From: Halocafeteria seosinensis
Taxonomy: Eukaryota > Sar > Bigyra > Bicosoecida
Direction: 5' to 3'
Assembly: GCA_001687465.1 (NCBI GenBank)
Contig: LVLI01000309.1
Span: 1-52,463 of the forward strand
DNA length: 52,463 nt
Shown: one piece after another, positions 21,297-32,697 of the stretch
Position numbering within the stretch: the stretch's first letter is position 1
How the letters are laid out: each line of letters begins with the position of its first letter
The notes under the pieces: generated by a model
Databases searched by the model: none
What the model saw: the letters and a program-made list of their open reading frames with translations, nothing else
What the model was told of the DNA's origin: nothing
Position numbers and translations under genes: made by a program

Positions 21297-23882
21297 ATGT
21301 ATGAGGTGGCTAGAGTGAATACACAGGAGCAAGCAGCAATGTCCAACGGTGCCGGAGAGGAGGCTTCGCCTCCTGAGGAGTACGACTTTGAGATCGATTT
21401 GAGCTCATTTGCCCAAAATACGAGTGAAAATGGAGGAAATGTGGATGATAAATATAGTTCTGTAGCTGTTGCGGACGTTGATGCGTCGCAATACAATCAG
21501 AAACCGGGTGGGAAAGCCCCTGGAACCGGTACGTGCGAGGATGCATGATCTTCACTTCGATTGGTGCTTATGTGTGAAGTCTGACGTCTTTCGTTATTAC
21601 AGATGATGAGCCACCACCACCACCTCCACGACCTAAGAGTTCCACTCCTACAGGAATCCAAGGTAACGGTTCCGACTCGCGGCCGGCTTCAGTGGATGCA
21701 AACGTCTCGCCCACTGGTAGTAGCAGTCATCAACGACAAAGAAGGTCCTCAAAGTCCGTGGCCGAGTGGAGGCAGGACGCTTCGAGAAGAAACTCGGAAC
21801 GTGTAGCGCCACCGCCTTCAAACTTGCGATCAGACTCTGCCAACAATAGAACGAGGAGAAGCACCATGTCTCCCCTCCTCCGTGGCGCTCCAAAGCCTCC
21901 CTTGCCAGCAGCGGAACCGATGCAACGCAGTAAGAGTACGGGAAGTGCGGCGGACGGTGATGAGAAATCTCCGTTGCGCATGAAACCGGAGGCTTTAGAA
22001 AGCAATACTAATATTGAAGCAACACCAGTGGAAGACACTGCAGTCCTTATGCCGACCGTTTCTACTAAGCCAGCAGCCGGTTATGGTGTTCATTCAGAAA
22101 CGGCACAGCAAAGAAGTGAAGAGGACAAAGCTGTAGCAGAACTTGAAAGTGTGGCAATTGGGGAGAGAGATGGAGGATCTGGCGCAATCCATACAGAATC
22201 AGGGAGCAGACGCGCGCCGGGGGGCGAGCAAAATCCTGTAGGAGACGATAACAAAAGTCAGGGCCGACCCGCGAGCGTTTCTAACAATTCCGATAAATTG
22301 AGCAGGTCTGCTCCGCGTTCTCCACAATCTCCACGGGGATCAGGTTCTGGCGGTCCCAACTCGGATCAAGACACCCCTCCTACCCGCAAGGTGAGCGTGC
22401 AGGAGTTCCAATCCCGAGTAGAAAAGTGGCATCAATCACGAGCGGAACAATTGAGAAAGCAACAAAAGATGAGAGAACAACGGGAAAAGGAGGATCAACA
22501 ACACTCTTTTACCCCGAATCTTAAACTGACGGTAAGAGTAATCCCACCTCCGGGTGTATTGCAGTACACTGTATGAACTGCCGGTACTCTCTGTGTGCAG
22601 GAGGAAGCCAACAAAAAGCTGGTGTCGCATCAGGGTGTTCCGTTTAAGCGGCTCCATGACTGGGGACAGCAGGTATGATCTTATCTAAGGTTTGGCTTTT
22701 AGATGAACCAGTCAGCTTATAACTGGACAAATCTAATCAATCTTACAGAAAGAAGCTCAGCTTAAGGAACAGCGGCAAAGGGAGGCTGCACGGAAAATGG
22801 AAGAAGAGAGTGATTGGGAGAGGCTTCAATTGCAGAACCAGGGTACTCCCCTCAACAGTGGAACAACACGAGAGCAGGAAAAACGAGCAGTCGAAGAAGA
22901 AGCCGGTGGTGGAGCGTTGCCCAAGAAGAGTAGAAGGAAGAAACAAAACGTCTCTCCGCAGCTTAAAGAACGGCAACAGGCGCAGCTGGAAGCATTCTTG
23001 GAAAGACAGAAGAAGGCACGCGAGCAAGCTGAGTTTAAGAAAAAAGTTCCATTCGCAACAGGTGAAAACTACACCGGCAAAATAACGAAGCCGAAAGAGT
23101 TTAAGTTATCGTACCTCAATCGCGCTACAGAGAAGGAGAAAGATACACAGCAACAGATGTCCACGGACAAACAATCAAGCGTCAAATCCAGAAACAAATC
23201 CAAGCGACCTACCTCTAGAGGAGTTGTATCGTCTTCTAGTCCTACTCAAGGGAAGCATAACGTACGATCTAGGGGACAAAAGAAAGTATCCAGTCCTCCG
23301 TCGAACTCTGGGGCAGCTTGGGCACGATTTGCTGGGGAAGTTCCTGTTTCCCTTAGCGCCGATCCTGAGTTTGTCGAAGCGAAACCAACCTTGACAGCTT
23401 CCTCAGGATATGAAAGCAAGCAAGGCTATAATGAAGATGAGTCTAAGCAAGTATCTGTTTCTTCACCGGAAAAGGACACAGCGGAAGCTGACACTGCCGC
23501 TGCCAAACAGCAAGATGGCCCCTCTCTCAGTAAGCGAGTGGGCTTTACGGAAGGGTCACTTCAGGAACCCGCGAACCCACTGAGTGCATCACAGAGTGAA
23601 AAGCTAGAGAAACGACCGCCAACGCCTCATCCTTCGCAGTCGTTCGCTCCTCCCACCCCCGGTCCGCCCAAGCCTACAGCAAGTTCGGAGCGCGCGTCGA
23701 CGATGGAGCGTCCCACAGATACAGCTCGCACAGACATGCACAGCAAGTCTAATGCGTTGGATTCGAAAACTACCTCGGCTTCCCTTTCGACAGACGATGA
23801 GGAGTTAAGCCTTGAAACACTGCGGGAGGAAATACGGCGTGTGCGTGAGGAGTTACAACGTGAGAAGGAAGAAGATGATTGA
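21297..23882 (+). CDS. Large disordered, coiled-coil-containing protein of unknown function
   Basis: Four exons (21297-21528, 21603-22531, 22601-22672, 22749-23882) give 788 aa; a start at the second Met (21339) would shorten it by 14. Most is low-complexity: a Pro-rich stretch near residue 80, then Ser/Arg/Pro-rich sequence. The only ordered part is a central charged helix, FTPNLKLTEEANKKLVSHQG then FKRLHDWGQQKEAQLKEQRQ. This FxPxL...HxxVxxRLxxxGxxK layout recurs in uncharacterised protist and ciliary proteins. A second basic helix follows (LKERQQAQLEAFLERQKKAR) and the C-terminus is a short heptad-like coil (LETLREEIRRVREELQREKE). It could be a cytoskeletal or centrosomal scaffold; that is inference from composition. 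Frames and splice sites are well supported. Confidence 0.7.
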
Positions 23883-24121
23883 TGTCCGTACCTGTCCATC
23901 CATGCTCTTTGTCGCTGTAACTAAAACTTAGCTAATTGCAACAAAAAATACACTGGGAAGGATACTTGAGCTCACATATAGCTATGAAGTCGCCCACTGT
24001 CGGCCGTTCTTACGGATGGCCGCTGCTGTGACGTCATACCACACATCCAGGCACTATACGCACAGTTTTTTGATAAAAGTTGAGTTGTTAGCCAAGAGCT
24101 TCGGTCGTAAATACGGTGGCA

Positions 24122-25017
24122 ATGGATGTGTGGTCCTTGAAACGGGAGTGGTATGACCACTTCAGCTGGGAGCGAGCTCCCTTACGCTCCTTGTACGCTC
24201 CCGTACTGGGATCGGGAGCGTATCTTGCTGCCGTCGCTGTATTAGTTACCTACGCGCGGGGGCGGAGTGGCAGCAAACCGCCCCAGAAAAGGACGGTGAC
24301 GGTCATGGGCCACGTCCAGGGAATCCACAATCTAATACTATGTCTCTGGTCGCTCGTGATGTGCCTCGGCGCCGGATATGAAGCGTACCGTCGAGTGGTG
24401 GAGGAGAAGTCGGTATGGTGGATGCTGTGCGAACATCCGGATACAGCGCCCGTGGGAAGGCTCTACTTTTGGACGTGGATGTATTATGTGTCAAAGTACT
24501 ATGAACTGCTGGATACTGTGGTAACGTTGCTCAAGGGAAGCATACCCCCGTCGTTAGGTCTAGGGATCTACCACCACGCGGTGGTGCTGTTCATGGCGTG
24601 GTTATGGCTAGAAACCACGCAGAGTTTGCATATCATCGGACTGCTATTCAATACGTTTGTTCACGTTTTCATGTAAGTTCCAGTACTGTGGCACGCCGAA
24701 CTGAGAAGAAGAACCCACTTGTATTGTGCAGGTACTATTACTACTTCCGACGCGCTTACGGACACACAGTGTGGTGGAAGAATCATATAACTTCATTGCA
24801 GATCGTGCAGTTTGCTACTTCCTTCACAATGCTGTCGATCGTATTATACCACCTCAGCGGCTTCCAAGTGAACGAATGGAGTAGTGTTTGTGCAGGAATG
24901 CCCGCCGTCGGATTTAACTCGGTGTTCAATTTCACCCTCCTTCTGGCATTCGTGGGAATTCTCAACAAGAATAGCCGCCCCAAGAGTCGGGAAGCAAGTA
25001 AACAAAAGGAGTTCTAA
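24122..25017 (+). CDS. ELO-family very-long-chain fatty-acid elongase (3-ketoacyl-CoA synthase)
   Basis: An ER membrane condensing enzyme that adds two carbons from malonyl-CoA to acyl-CoA. Two exons (24122-24672, 24732-25017) give 278 aa with about seven predicted spans. Family motifs: KYYELLDTVVTLLKG, a histidine box that reads LGIYHHAVV, NTFVHVFMYYYYFRR across the splice, and TSLQIVQFATSF. The canonical box is HxxHH; here the first histidine is Gly while the HH pair remains, which is unusual and may affect activity. The C-terminus ends Lys-Glu-rich (KQKEF), weakly like an ER-retention signal. The stop is 24 bp from the convergent CTU2 stop, so their 3' UTRs must overlap. Confidence 0.9.
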
Positions 25018-25041
25018 AGGCAAGGCGCTGGTGTGACTCGA

Positions 25042-27130
25042 TTACTCATCTTGCTCAATCAGAAATTGCTGGACCTGGCTCCGTATTTCGCTCTCTTTCA
25101 GTTTGTGACCGACGCCATTGCTATATTGATCCGCCGTGCCATCATCATCGGCATAGCTAGCCAACAGGTCCTCTCGAACAGACGTAGGAAGGTATGATAG
25201 CTCCCAGAAAGACGCAATATCATCCTGAATAGGGTGGCTTGCAGAAACAGAAGAGCGCTCTTCATCATCCGCTGCGAAATCGTTCAGCATTACTTTACAA
25301 CCATGACAGACAAGTTTCTTGATAGAATCGGAACCTTCATTGTCTTCGTCTACCTCTCCTTCTTTAATTCCTCCACACAAGCTGCATAGGATAGCTCTCT
25401 TATCTGCCTCGATAAATAGACGCTGACAAGGGTACTCATTTCGCCTGTCTTGAGCTGTTAACTGTACCGATTCTATCTTACCCGCCCTTAGCTTTCCGTA
25501 CACGGTACTGACCGCTTTGGTATGTTTCTGTCTAACACCATGACTGATCATTGGAGCACTTGGAGTAGATTCTGGAGCTTCCAGCTTTCCCGCGGTTTTC
25601 ATGACATTATGCACTGTGCCCGGAAATGAGCTCTGTAGCTGCTGAATTAGGGACTCACACGCCTGGGTGAGGGACGACCTTGGTTGCGTTTTCGTCTCAA
25701 AGGAAGGAGTGAAACCAAGCCGCAAATGGTGCCATCTACAGTAGAACAAGCATTCTTTTGGCTCAAATATGTTGAATGGTCGACAAACTATCAGCTCGCC
25801 GTCTTCAGTTACAGTCAGTCCTCCGTCTTTCTTACTATAGCCGTCGCGAGGAGATTCTGCATCCATGCAGCGTCGAAACAATCCCATAACGGCTGCCGAG
25901 TTTTGCACATTCTCAACAAGTCGATCCACATCAGTAGTACTATTGGCGTTCGCAACTATTTTCGAGGTATTCGGTGCATACCTAAAATCCCTTTCACCGA
26001 TTTCTGTGATTAAGCTATAACCACGCCCTTTAACAGTAAGATCCAATACATCGCGAGCTATTGTCAACGAATTGTCACCAAGCAGAAGTTTTCCTATTCC
26101 CAAGGTCCGAGCAGTGGCCCGCAAACATCGGCGAATCAGTCCCTTAAGTACATCGGCTTTAGCGTCCTTACTATTCAACTTATCCATTAAAATATTCAAC
26201 TTCTGCATGGCAACCTGGCGATCAGTACTTTCAGTACTGTTGTTGTTGCACCATTGGGAGCTGCCAATAGTGATCTGCGACAATTCATCCTCGGTTTTCA
26301 AGTAGAAGAATGTAGGCTCTTCCATCCACAAACTCTCAACAGGAACGACCGTCACATTAAAATAAGTTGCGCTTAGAATATCCCTCAAAATCGCTACAAT
26401 TTCAGCTCTTGCTTGCTCAGCTTCAAAGTGTCCCTGCCAAAGAGATGTGATTGAACTTGTGTCGACAAACGTGACGACCGCCTGCACCATATCATATAGA
26501 ACTTAAGAGCGGTCCCATCGGAACCATAAACGTTCATTTTCCCAAACGTACATCCAAAAATAGTTTCCCTTTTCCTTGACGATATGCCGAATTCTGCGCG
26601 AGTTGAACAAGAGCTCTGCAGAGAGAGAACGTACTCTGGTAGGTCAACCCAACCCTCTCAAAGGAACGAAAGTTCTATAACATACCTGGAGGAAGCCCCT
26701 CCGGAGTATCCTATGACAATCCTTTCTCCACTGGTGATATCGGAAGAAAACGTCAGCTGCTTCTTGCCTTTCACTTGCATTGACTCCAAAAAGCAGTCTC
26801 GACAGACGGGTTCTAACCGAATGAAGATTCCTGCCTTTTGTTTCTGCATATATTCATATACAGTGCCGTCGTCACAGTGCTCTTGCTTCTTCGAAATGCA
26901 CGAGTTATCCCATCACCTACCTTGCAGTGCGAACATATGGCTGCTCCTGCCTTATGACGTCGCCCATGGGTTACTTGGTTTCCAGTCTGGCTCCCACTCT
27001 CATGCTCCGTGTCACTTGGTGCCGATGAGTTCCCAGCAAGAATTTCTCGGCGTAGCGTGCTGACATGGGTCGGTCCGGCTTCCTCACCGCCGCCGCAACC
27101 CATTTGATAGCCGTCATCCGCCGGATCCAT
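25042..27130 (-). CDS. CTU2: CTU2/NCS2, cytoplasmic tRNA 2-thiolation protein 2
   Basis: Partner of CTU1/NCS6 in thiolation of wobble U34 of tRNA-Lys, -Gln and -Glu. Four exons (complement of 25042-26481, 26552-26615, 26686-26843, 26921-27130) give 623 aa. N-terminal zinc-binding pairs: CSHC at residues 66-69 and CRDCF at 84-88, then the degenerate PP-loop SGGASS near residue 115 preceded by ERIVIGY. The body has LIRRCLRATARTLGIGKLLL, GRGYSLITEIGERD, a block of the Rossmann-like half, and a C-terminal CxxC pair (CSLC..CHGC). The N-terminal three exons are too short to stand out as open frames and were found by the CTU2 pattern. Longer than human CTU2 (515 aa) because of the N-terminal 60 residues and internal inserts. 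Confidence 0.92.
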
Positions 27131-27342
27131 GGTAATCGAGATGAAAAACAGCGTGAAATTTGCTGCTACCTTCGTAAGTTGAGGCCACCTTGCGATTTAC
27201 AAGGAGGCCAAACAATACCTTATTATCTCTTGACTCTTAGGGTTGAGACTAAATAATCAAAAATCAACGAACAGCGGAGGTACGTGAACCATAATGCCAT
27301 GCTGCCTGTGTCAGCTAACTTAAACGTGTCGCAAGTTGAAGT

Positions 27343-28568
27343 ATGATGCACGACTCGTCTGGTTTGCTTCAATCGGATGGGATTGCTCACTTTGAGGTCC
27401 CGCAGAGCTATGCAGATTTCAATTTGTCGCAATTGGATGAAAGAAAGTGGAGGAAGTACCAGCGAAAAAACGAAAGGGTTGTAGATCGAATTCTTGGTAG
27501 GACAAGTTGGTCCGGGTTGCCTTGTGAAGTGAGACAGTATGCTTCGTCACCTTTGCCGTGCATTCTAGAGGGCACCTCAATTTAATAGGGAATTTGATCC
27601 TTTGTATAAGGTGGTGTCCGGATCAGCAGCTTAACTGCTCCATCTTACTCAATTCACTTGCAAAATCGATTCGGGTTTACCGTGGGCGTTGGTGGCCGAG
27701 TCGTCATCGCACGCAGCATCCACATAATTCTCAAGCTCATTGAGAAGCAGACCGTAGTGTTAAACCCCATTGGATCCATCCAAGTCTGCCCCTAGCTCAT
27801 GTTTCCTCCCAACACAGCCCATAAACGCAGACCTACCAAGTGTTGTGGGTTGAAGTTGCAACACCTAACGAATTCGCTGCGCCGGATAGAGAGATTGAGT
27901 CACTATTCGATCACGGAGGTGATTGATGAATGCTTATCCAAAAAACCGAGAACTTGATGTTTCCACACTGTGCCACGGGAAGAAGTCAAAAAGCTTATGC
28001 ACCTGTGGATTCTCTTGTGATCGCGTACGTGCTCTTGAGCAAACACTCGCTCAGCTTGAACGCTCTTCAGACCGGAATACATACTGGACGAGTTCATTAA
28101 AGCTATATCCAGCAACGAAACGGTGTCGATCGTTGAGGTGTGAATTGTTTCACTCAACAGCGTAAAAAAACAGAAAACGACTGAAATAAAAAAGTCGCAG
28201 GTCCACAGGCATCAATTTGTGGCGCGCGTGTGGAAGAACGAACAGCCCCCTTCTATAATAAGTGTTCAGGGGCTCTTCGACGCACCCGAGAGTGACGACA
28301 CTCTTTTCAAGGCATTAACACGTGGTGCCTGGTCTTTAACTGGTCTCAGGACGTAAGTATAGAGCATTGGAAAGCCCTCGCTTACGGTTGGATCAGCCAA
28401 GGCACGGCTGTGAATGCAAGAGTGAGACTTGTCGTGTGGCTGGTTGTAAACTTCATGGGATCCGATTTATGCTATCACTTTCATGGAACTCTTCATGTTG
28501 CATATTTTCGTGTTTGTGATGACTCTCAATGCGAAACAAGTAATTGTCAGGGTATAGGAGAGCTGTAG
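27343..28568 (+). CDS. Uncharacterised eight-exon small protein
   Basis: Eight exons (27343-27496, 27571-27610, 27717-27753, 27831-27918, 27983-28016, 28071-28137, 28201-28352, 28397-28568) with GT-AG borders give one 247-aa frame; all seven joins are phase-consistent. Several exons are only 34-40 bp, so the gene is invisible to long-ORF searches. The protein begins MMHDSSGLL, has a basic segment (DERKWRKYQRKNERVVDRIL), a possible membrane or buried helix (GHLNLIGNLILCISIHIILK), then YQVLWVEVATPNEFAAPDRE, KLMHLWILLPEYILDEFIKA and a C-terminal strand-rich part (NARVRLVVWLVVNFMGSDL). It ends with a Cys-containing tail (CDDSQCETSNC). I do not recognise the family. It is divergent from CTU2 (212 bp) and 196 bp upstream of the FERM-WW gene. 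Confidence 0.65.
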
Positions 28569-28764
28569 GGGTGTGCCCTATGCTTTTTGGAGTTTTCTCT
28601 TAGAGGAACTACAAGGGGTGATGGCGCCCCCGGTATTTTTTGTCATTTTGTGGGACTTCGCCTTTATTGTACTTTTCACAGAAACCAGTAAACGAAGAAT
28701 CGTGTTTGGCTTCTCTTACGCAGGCTCGTCTAAGTTAAGGAATTCGAATTCTGGATATTTTACA

Positions 28765-30217
28765 ATGAGTGCGCATGATGGTGGACACATTAAGACCGTC
28801 AGTGGTCAAATTGTGTGCCCCGTGCATCTCCTCGATAACTCTATGAAGACGTTGCTAATAGATCCAACTGCCACGGTTCAAGACGTCTCTCTCCAAATGG
28901 CGGAGAAGTTGAATTTCATAGATCCGGCAGACGATTCTTTGTGCTTCTCGCTCCATGAATGTCGCGATGGAGTTACCAGTAAGTGTAACACGGTGTTTGT
29001 GTGTGTTGCACGGTTGAGGAAACATATCTTGAGTGGATCCGTCCACAGTTGAACGCGCATTGAAGGGAGACCGTGAAGTTGTCCCCATAATGCAGGCATG
29101 GGGAGATGATCATCCTGATGCCAAACTAGTATATCAAGTGAAGCTTTTTACTGAATCCATCATTCATAGCGAGGACCCGAAGATTATTTATATGCTGTTC
29201 ATTCAAGCGGTATATAACATAATAACAGGAACTTACCCGTGCAATGAGACGGACGCTATTCAATTGGCAGCTTTACAGTTTCAAGCGAAATTTGGACCGC
29301 ACAATCCCCAAACGTAAGTATCGCGGTATCTGTCGTTTTTGTTCCGATCAAAAGGCGAATGAATTTCGTCTTGTCGCAGCCATCGTCCCGGTTTCTTGAC
29401 CAATACGATCGTAGAATATGTTCCTGGACCTCACTTGGCACAGGATAAATATACAGTGGAAGAATGGGAGCGCATGATTTTTCAAAAGCACTCGATCTTA
29501 ATGACAGAAAAGCCAATGTCAGCATACCTAGCTGTCGTGTCGAAGCGCGACTACTACGGAGCAGTTCTATTCGCGGTGAAGCAGAAATTCGACCGAAGTT
29601 TACCCAAAAAGATATTCATGGGTATCTCAAGACGTGGAATCATGCTGTTGCGGATTCCGAAGAGCTTCACGGACTCGGCGTCAATGGAAACTTTATCTCG
29701 CTTCGAGTTGTCGACAATCTACCGGTGGGCGTATAAGCCCAACGTCAACTTCTACTTCGAAGTGAAAGAGGATGATAATGAGGAGAATTCGGTGTACACG
29801 TTTGAAACGACGGAAGGACAGCACATGTCAGATTTGCTGACGGATTATGCCTTAGCACTGCTCCGAGAAATGGGATTAAACGCTGACGGGACACCAAGAC
29901 CGAAGAAGCGACCAGCTAAATTGGCTGACCGCGAAAAACAGGAGGAGGACGAAGACCAGGGTGGCTATGACGAAGAACAGTACGAAGAGGTACAGCGAGA
30001 CGCTGACATAATGGGAGATGCTGCGGCAAGATCAGGGGAAAATGCTTTCGACATGCAAGAAGAGAGAGAGCCGTTAACGGAAAATTCTGCCTTTGACGAT
30101 GAGTTTGGAAATCCGTTGCCCCTTAACTGGACAAGAGAGTACGACGACGGTTCAGGCAACTATTATTACTTTAACAGCGTTACAGGAGATAGTCAATGGG
30201 AAACACCGGTGCAATAG
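28765..30217 (+). CDS. FERM-domain protein with C-terminal WW domain
   Basis: Three exons (28765-28978, 29049-29313, 29380-30217) give 438 aa. Residues about 10-345 form a three-lobed FERM/B41 module: F1 (MKTLLIDPTATVQDVSLQMA), F2 helices (KLVYQVKLFTESI, YNIITGTYPCNETDAIQLAA, DKYTVEEWERMIFQKHSIL) and an F3 PH-like lobe (KKIFMGISRRGIMLLRIP, YRWAYKPNVNFYFEVKED, YTFETTEGQHMSDLLTDYAL). After an acidic linker the chain ends in a WW domain (LPLNWTREYDDGSGNYYYFN, then SQWETP) with both signature Trp and the Tyr pair. This F2/F3 style is that of talin and MyTH4-FERM myosin tails, but no motor or MyTH4 is present. Likely a membrane-cytoskeleton adaptor that binds Pro-rich partners. The upstream in-frame sequence to 28573 is probably UTR. 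Confidence 0.85.
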
Positions 30218-30264
30218 ATAGCAGCACGGGAAGAAAGCAAGGAAGAGCGTTGACATGTGTCCAT

Positions 30265-32184
30265 TTACTTCTTGGTACCCATACCTTGCATACCCCTCTT
30301 ATAGTCGTTCAACAACTGCTTTTCAGGGTTTATGCTTCTGATTTGTGCTAGATACTTGTCATCTACTCCCATTTGTTCCAGTTCTTCAATTTTACGCTGC
30401 TTGATGGTCTCCAAATGATTGAGCCGTTCTCTCCTTTCCCGTCCATTCTTTTCAGCCTCCTCTCTTTGCTTTTTCCGAGCTTCTTCGTGGTGCTTCTCTT
30501 GTTGCTTAATTGTAGCCAGCAGTTCGTCTCTATGTTTCAGGTTCTCCCGTCTCTTCTTCTCTTCTGCGGATATTTCTTGATCCATCCACTCTTTACGAAT
30601 CTGGTTGTTGCGTTCAAACTCATCTTTCTCATTCTGGATTTCGAGTGCTCGAAGTAGCTCCTTCTCCTCCAGCTGCTGCTCCCGGACTCTGTTGATCTCG
30701 TCCATGAGTTCTTTCTTCTTCCGTGCTCTCTCCATTTCGCGTTTCCGCTCCTGAAACCATTACAAGAGACATCAATAAATTGATTGCCTGTCGTTACAGT
30801 ATCTCCGACTACGACTTACGGCTCTCTTTCCCTCTTCGTAGGCGCGCTTTGCGCGAAGTTCATCCATAGCCGCTCGATTATCCATTTGCTTCTGCTGTCG
30901 TGATCGAAGTTTCGCGAACTCGTACTCACGGAGGGCCTGTTGTCTCTCTTTCTCTGCTTCTTCTTCCCTGTAAATAGATATTAAACAACAAATACCAATG
31001 TGGACCATGGTGTCAGCACATGCTCCCATTTTATCGGAATGGACGTACGCTTGTTTCCTGGCCATTTCCTGTTGGTATTCGTGCAGTCTCCTATCCTCTT
31101 CGATTTCCTTTTGTTTGGCTTCCTTCTTAGCTCGGATAGCCTCCTCATTGGCCTTGGCGACTTCTTCGCGCATCTTTGCCTTTTCTTCTGCTTCTTGCTG
31201 TTGTTTTCGTTTCTCCTCCTCTTGCTGCTTTTCTAACTGTTTCAACATTTCCTCCCCTTCCTTCCTCTTTTTCTCCTCCTGTTCTTCCCGTAGACGCTCA
31301 CGCTCTTTCAGCTGGTCTTCAATTTTCTGCCGAGCTTCATCTTGTCTCTGACGCATCTCTTGTTCCCGGTCTTTCATTTCCTTGACCTTCTGCAGTCGAT
31401 GTATCTCGGATTCGAGATCCTTCATTTTATGGTATTTCTTCTCCTTTTCTTTTTCTTTTTCCTTTTCCTCCAGTTGCTGTTGTCTTATCATAGCTGTCTT
31501 GGCGTATTGTTGTATACTGTTCATCTGTTTGACCTCGTCGTACTCTTCATCGCGAAGCTCTTCCGCATTTTGTTTAATCTGTTGCTTGTACTCTTGTTCT
31601 TCGCGCTCTAATTGTGTGGGTGGAATCGCAGCTTTTCTTGCAGCCTCTAAGCTTTTCATTCGTTGCTGCAAAACACACGAATAGAGTAGTACCCTGGAAG
31701 ATTACTAACGACATGGGATCACAACGTTAGCCTACCTTTCTCTCCTCTGCTCTCCTTTGACGCTCTTGTCGACGGCGACGCTCTTCTTCCTCCTCTTGAG
31801 TGTCACGTTTTTCTGTTTCCGTACGACTCTGTATTCTCCACGCAAAAACTACTTACTAAAACTGAAGTAAGAAAACGCTGGATGCCGCAGAAACTACGGA
31901 CCTTTAGTTTCTTCAGTTCTGAGCTACTCAGAGTGACCACATTGGACTTCTTGCCTTTCGGCTTCCCAACTGCCGACTGCCCTGTTTTCCGTAAGGTTCC
32001 ACTTTGTTGCTGAACAGTGTTTGCAGAGGAAAGAAATGCACGTATAGAACGATCCGACAGCCCAACAGCATGAGACCAGTCCGTCACTTACGTTGAACAG
32101 AGAATCATCCACTTCCGAATGCCTCGATGTCGTCCGATATTGTCCTCCATTGCGCCTCCCGGATGCAGACGAAGCTGATGCCAT
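30265..32184 (-). CDS. CFAP45: CFAP45, cilia/flagella-associated B-tubule inner protein
   Basis: A long coiled-coil microtubule inner protein of axonemal doublets. Six exons (complement of 30265-30750, 30820-30967, 31049-31665, 31736-31828, 31902-32009, 32092-32184) give 514 aa (human 551). The N-terminal signature YRTTSRHSEVDDSLFN matches the CFAP45 YRTKAVSSEVDESLF block. The middle is almost continuous Lys/Glu/Arg/Gln trichohyalin-plectin-homology helix. The C-terminus, LETIKQRKIEELEQMGVDDK, matches the family's IKRKKLEELRATGLPEKY ending. The start at 32184 (MASASSASGRR) is the first Met before the conserved block. Head to head with CFAP52 and tail to tail with the FERM-WW gene (47 bp). Confidence 0.92.
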
Positions 32185-32697
32185 TATACGCGGTGCAACG
32201 TGTGCGCGTGTCTCTATGTGCAACTTGCTTAACTAGGACTAGTCGTTTGTTTGCACAATCCACACACTGTCGTCGGTCTCTTCAATTAAATTAACTACTC
32301 GCCAATGCATTCATTCCCTGCACCACACGTGCTCATCTAGGAAGCTAACCACAATAGAGGAACTATAGTAGCATCTAGTCGTATCAAATGTCGTTGTAGA
32401 AACTGTAGTGTGCTGGGGCGCGCCAAAACGGGTCCCTGCGACTGAGCGTTTGGGATCGCATGAATCCACGGCTTGTGAAGATGGGATATACGAGGTTCTT
32501 ATCAAGGCAAAGTGACATTTTATAAGAGTGTTGACCAGTCAGATATATTCAATCCAATAATGCGCACTGAGACGTGCATGTGCCCGAGAGACTGACTGAG
32601 TATAGACTGCTTGTGTCATCGATTCCAACAGGAAGTCCTTGTTGGGCTCGTTTCTCACTAATTTAAGCAAGGACAAAGCCCGGACCCAAGAGTGACA
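32185..32697. promoter_or_regulatory. Shared CFAP45/CFAP52 divergent promoter region
   Basis: The 513 bp between the two start codons must drive both genes. On the minus strand an E2F-like CGTTTTGGCGCGCC is visible at about 32417-32430. I saw no clear RFX X-box (GTTGCCATGGCAAC type). The rest is AT-balanced without ORFs worth calling. Confidence 0.5.

Noticed and set aside
27690-27760. Sequence TGGTGGCCGAGTCGTCATCG resembling a tRNA A box
   Set aside because: No B box or cloverleaf follows, and the stretch is an intron and exon of the hidden gene.
28573-28764. In-frame hydrophobic extension upstream of the FERM-WW start
   Set aside because: It runs straight from upstream UTR-like sequence with no family support; FERM proteins do not carry such a signal anchor. 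Kept only as a remote alternative.
30998-31684. Several Leu/Phe/Ser-rich plus-strand ORFs that look like membrane proteins
   Set aside because: They are antisense shadows of the Lys/Glu-rich coiled coil of CFAP45.
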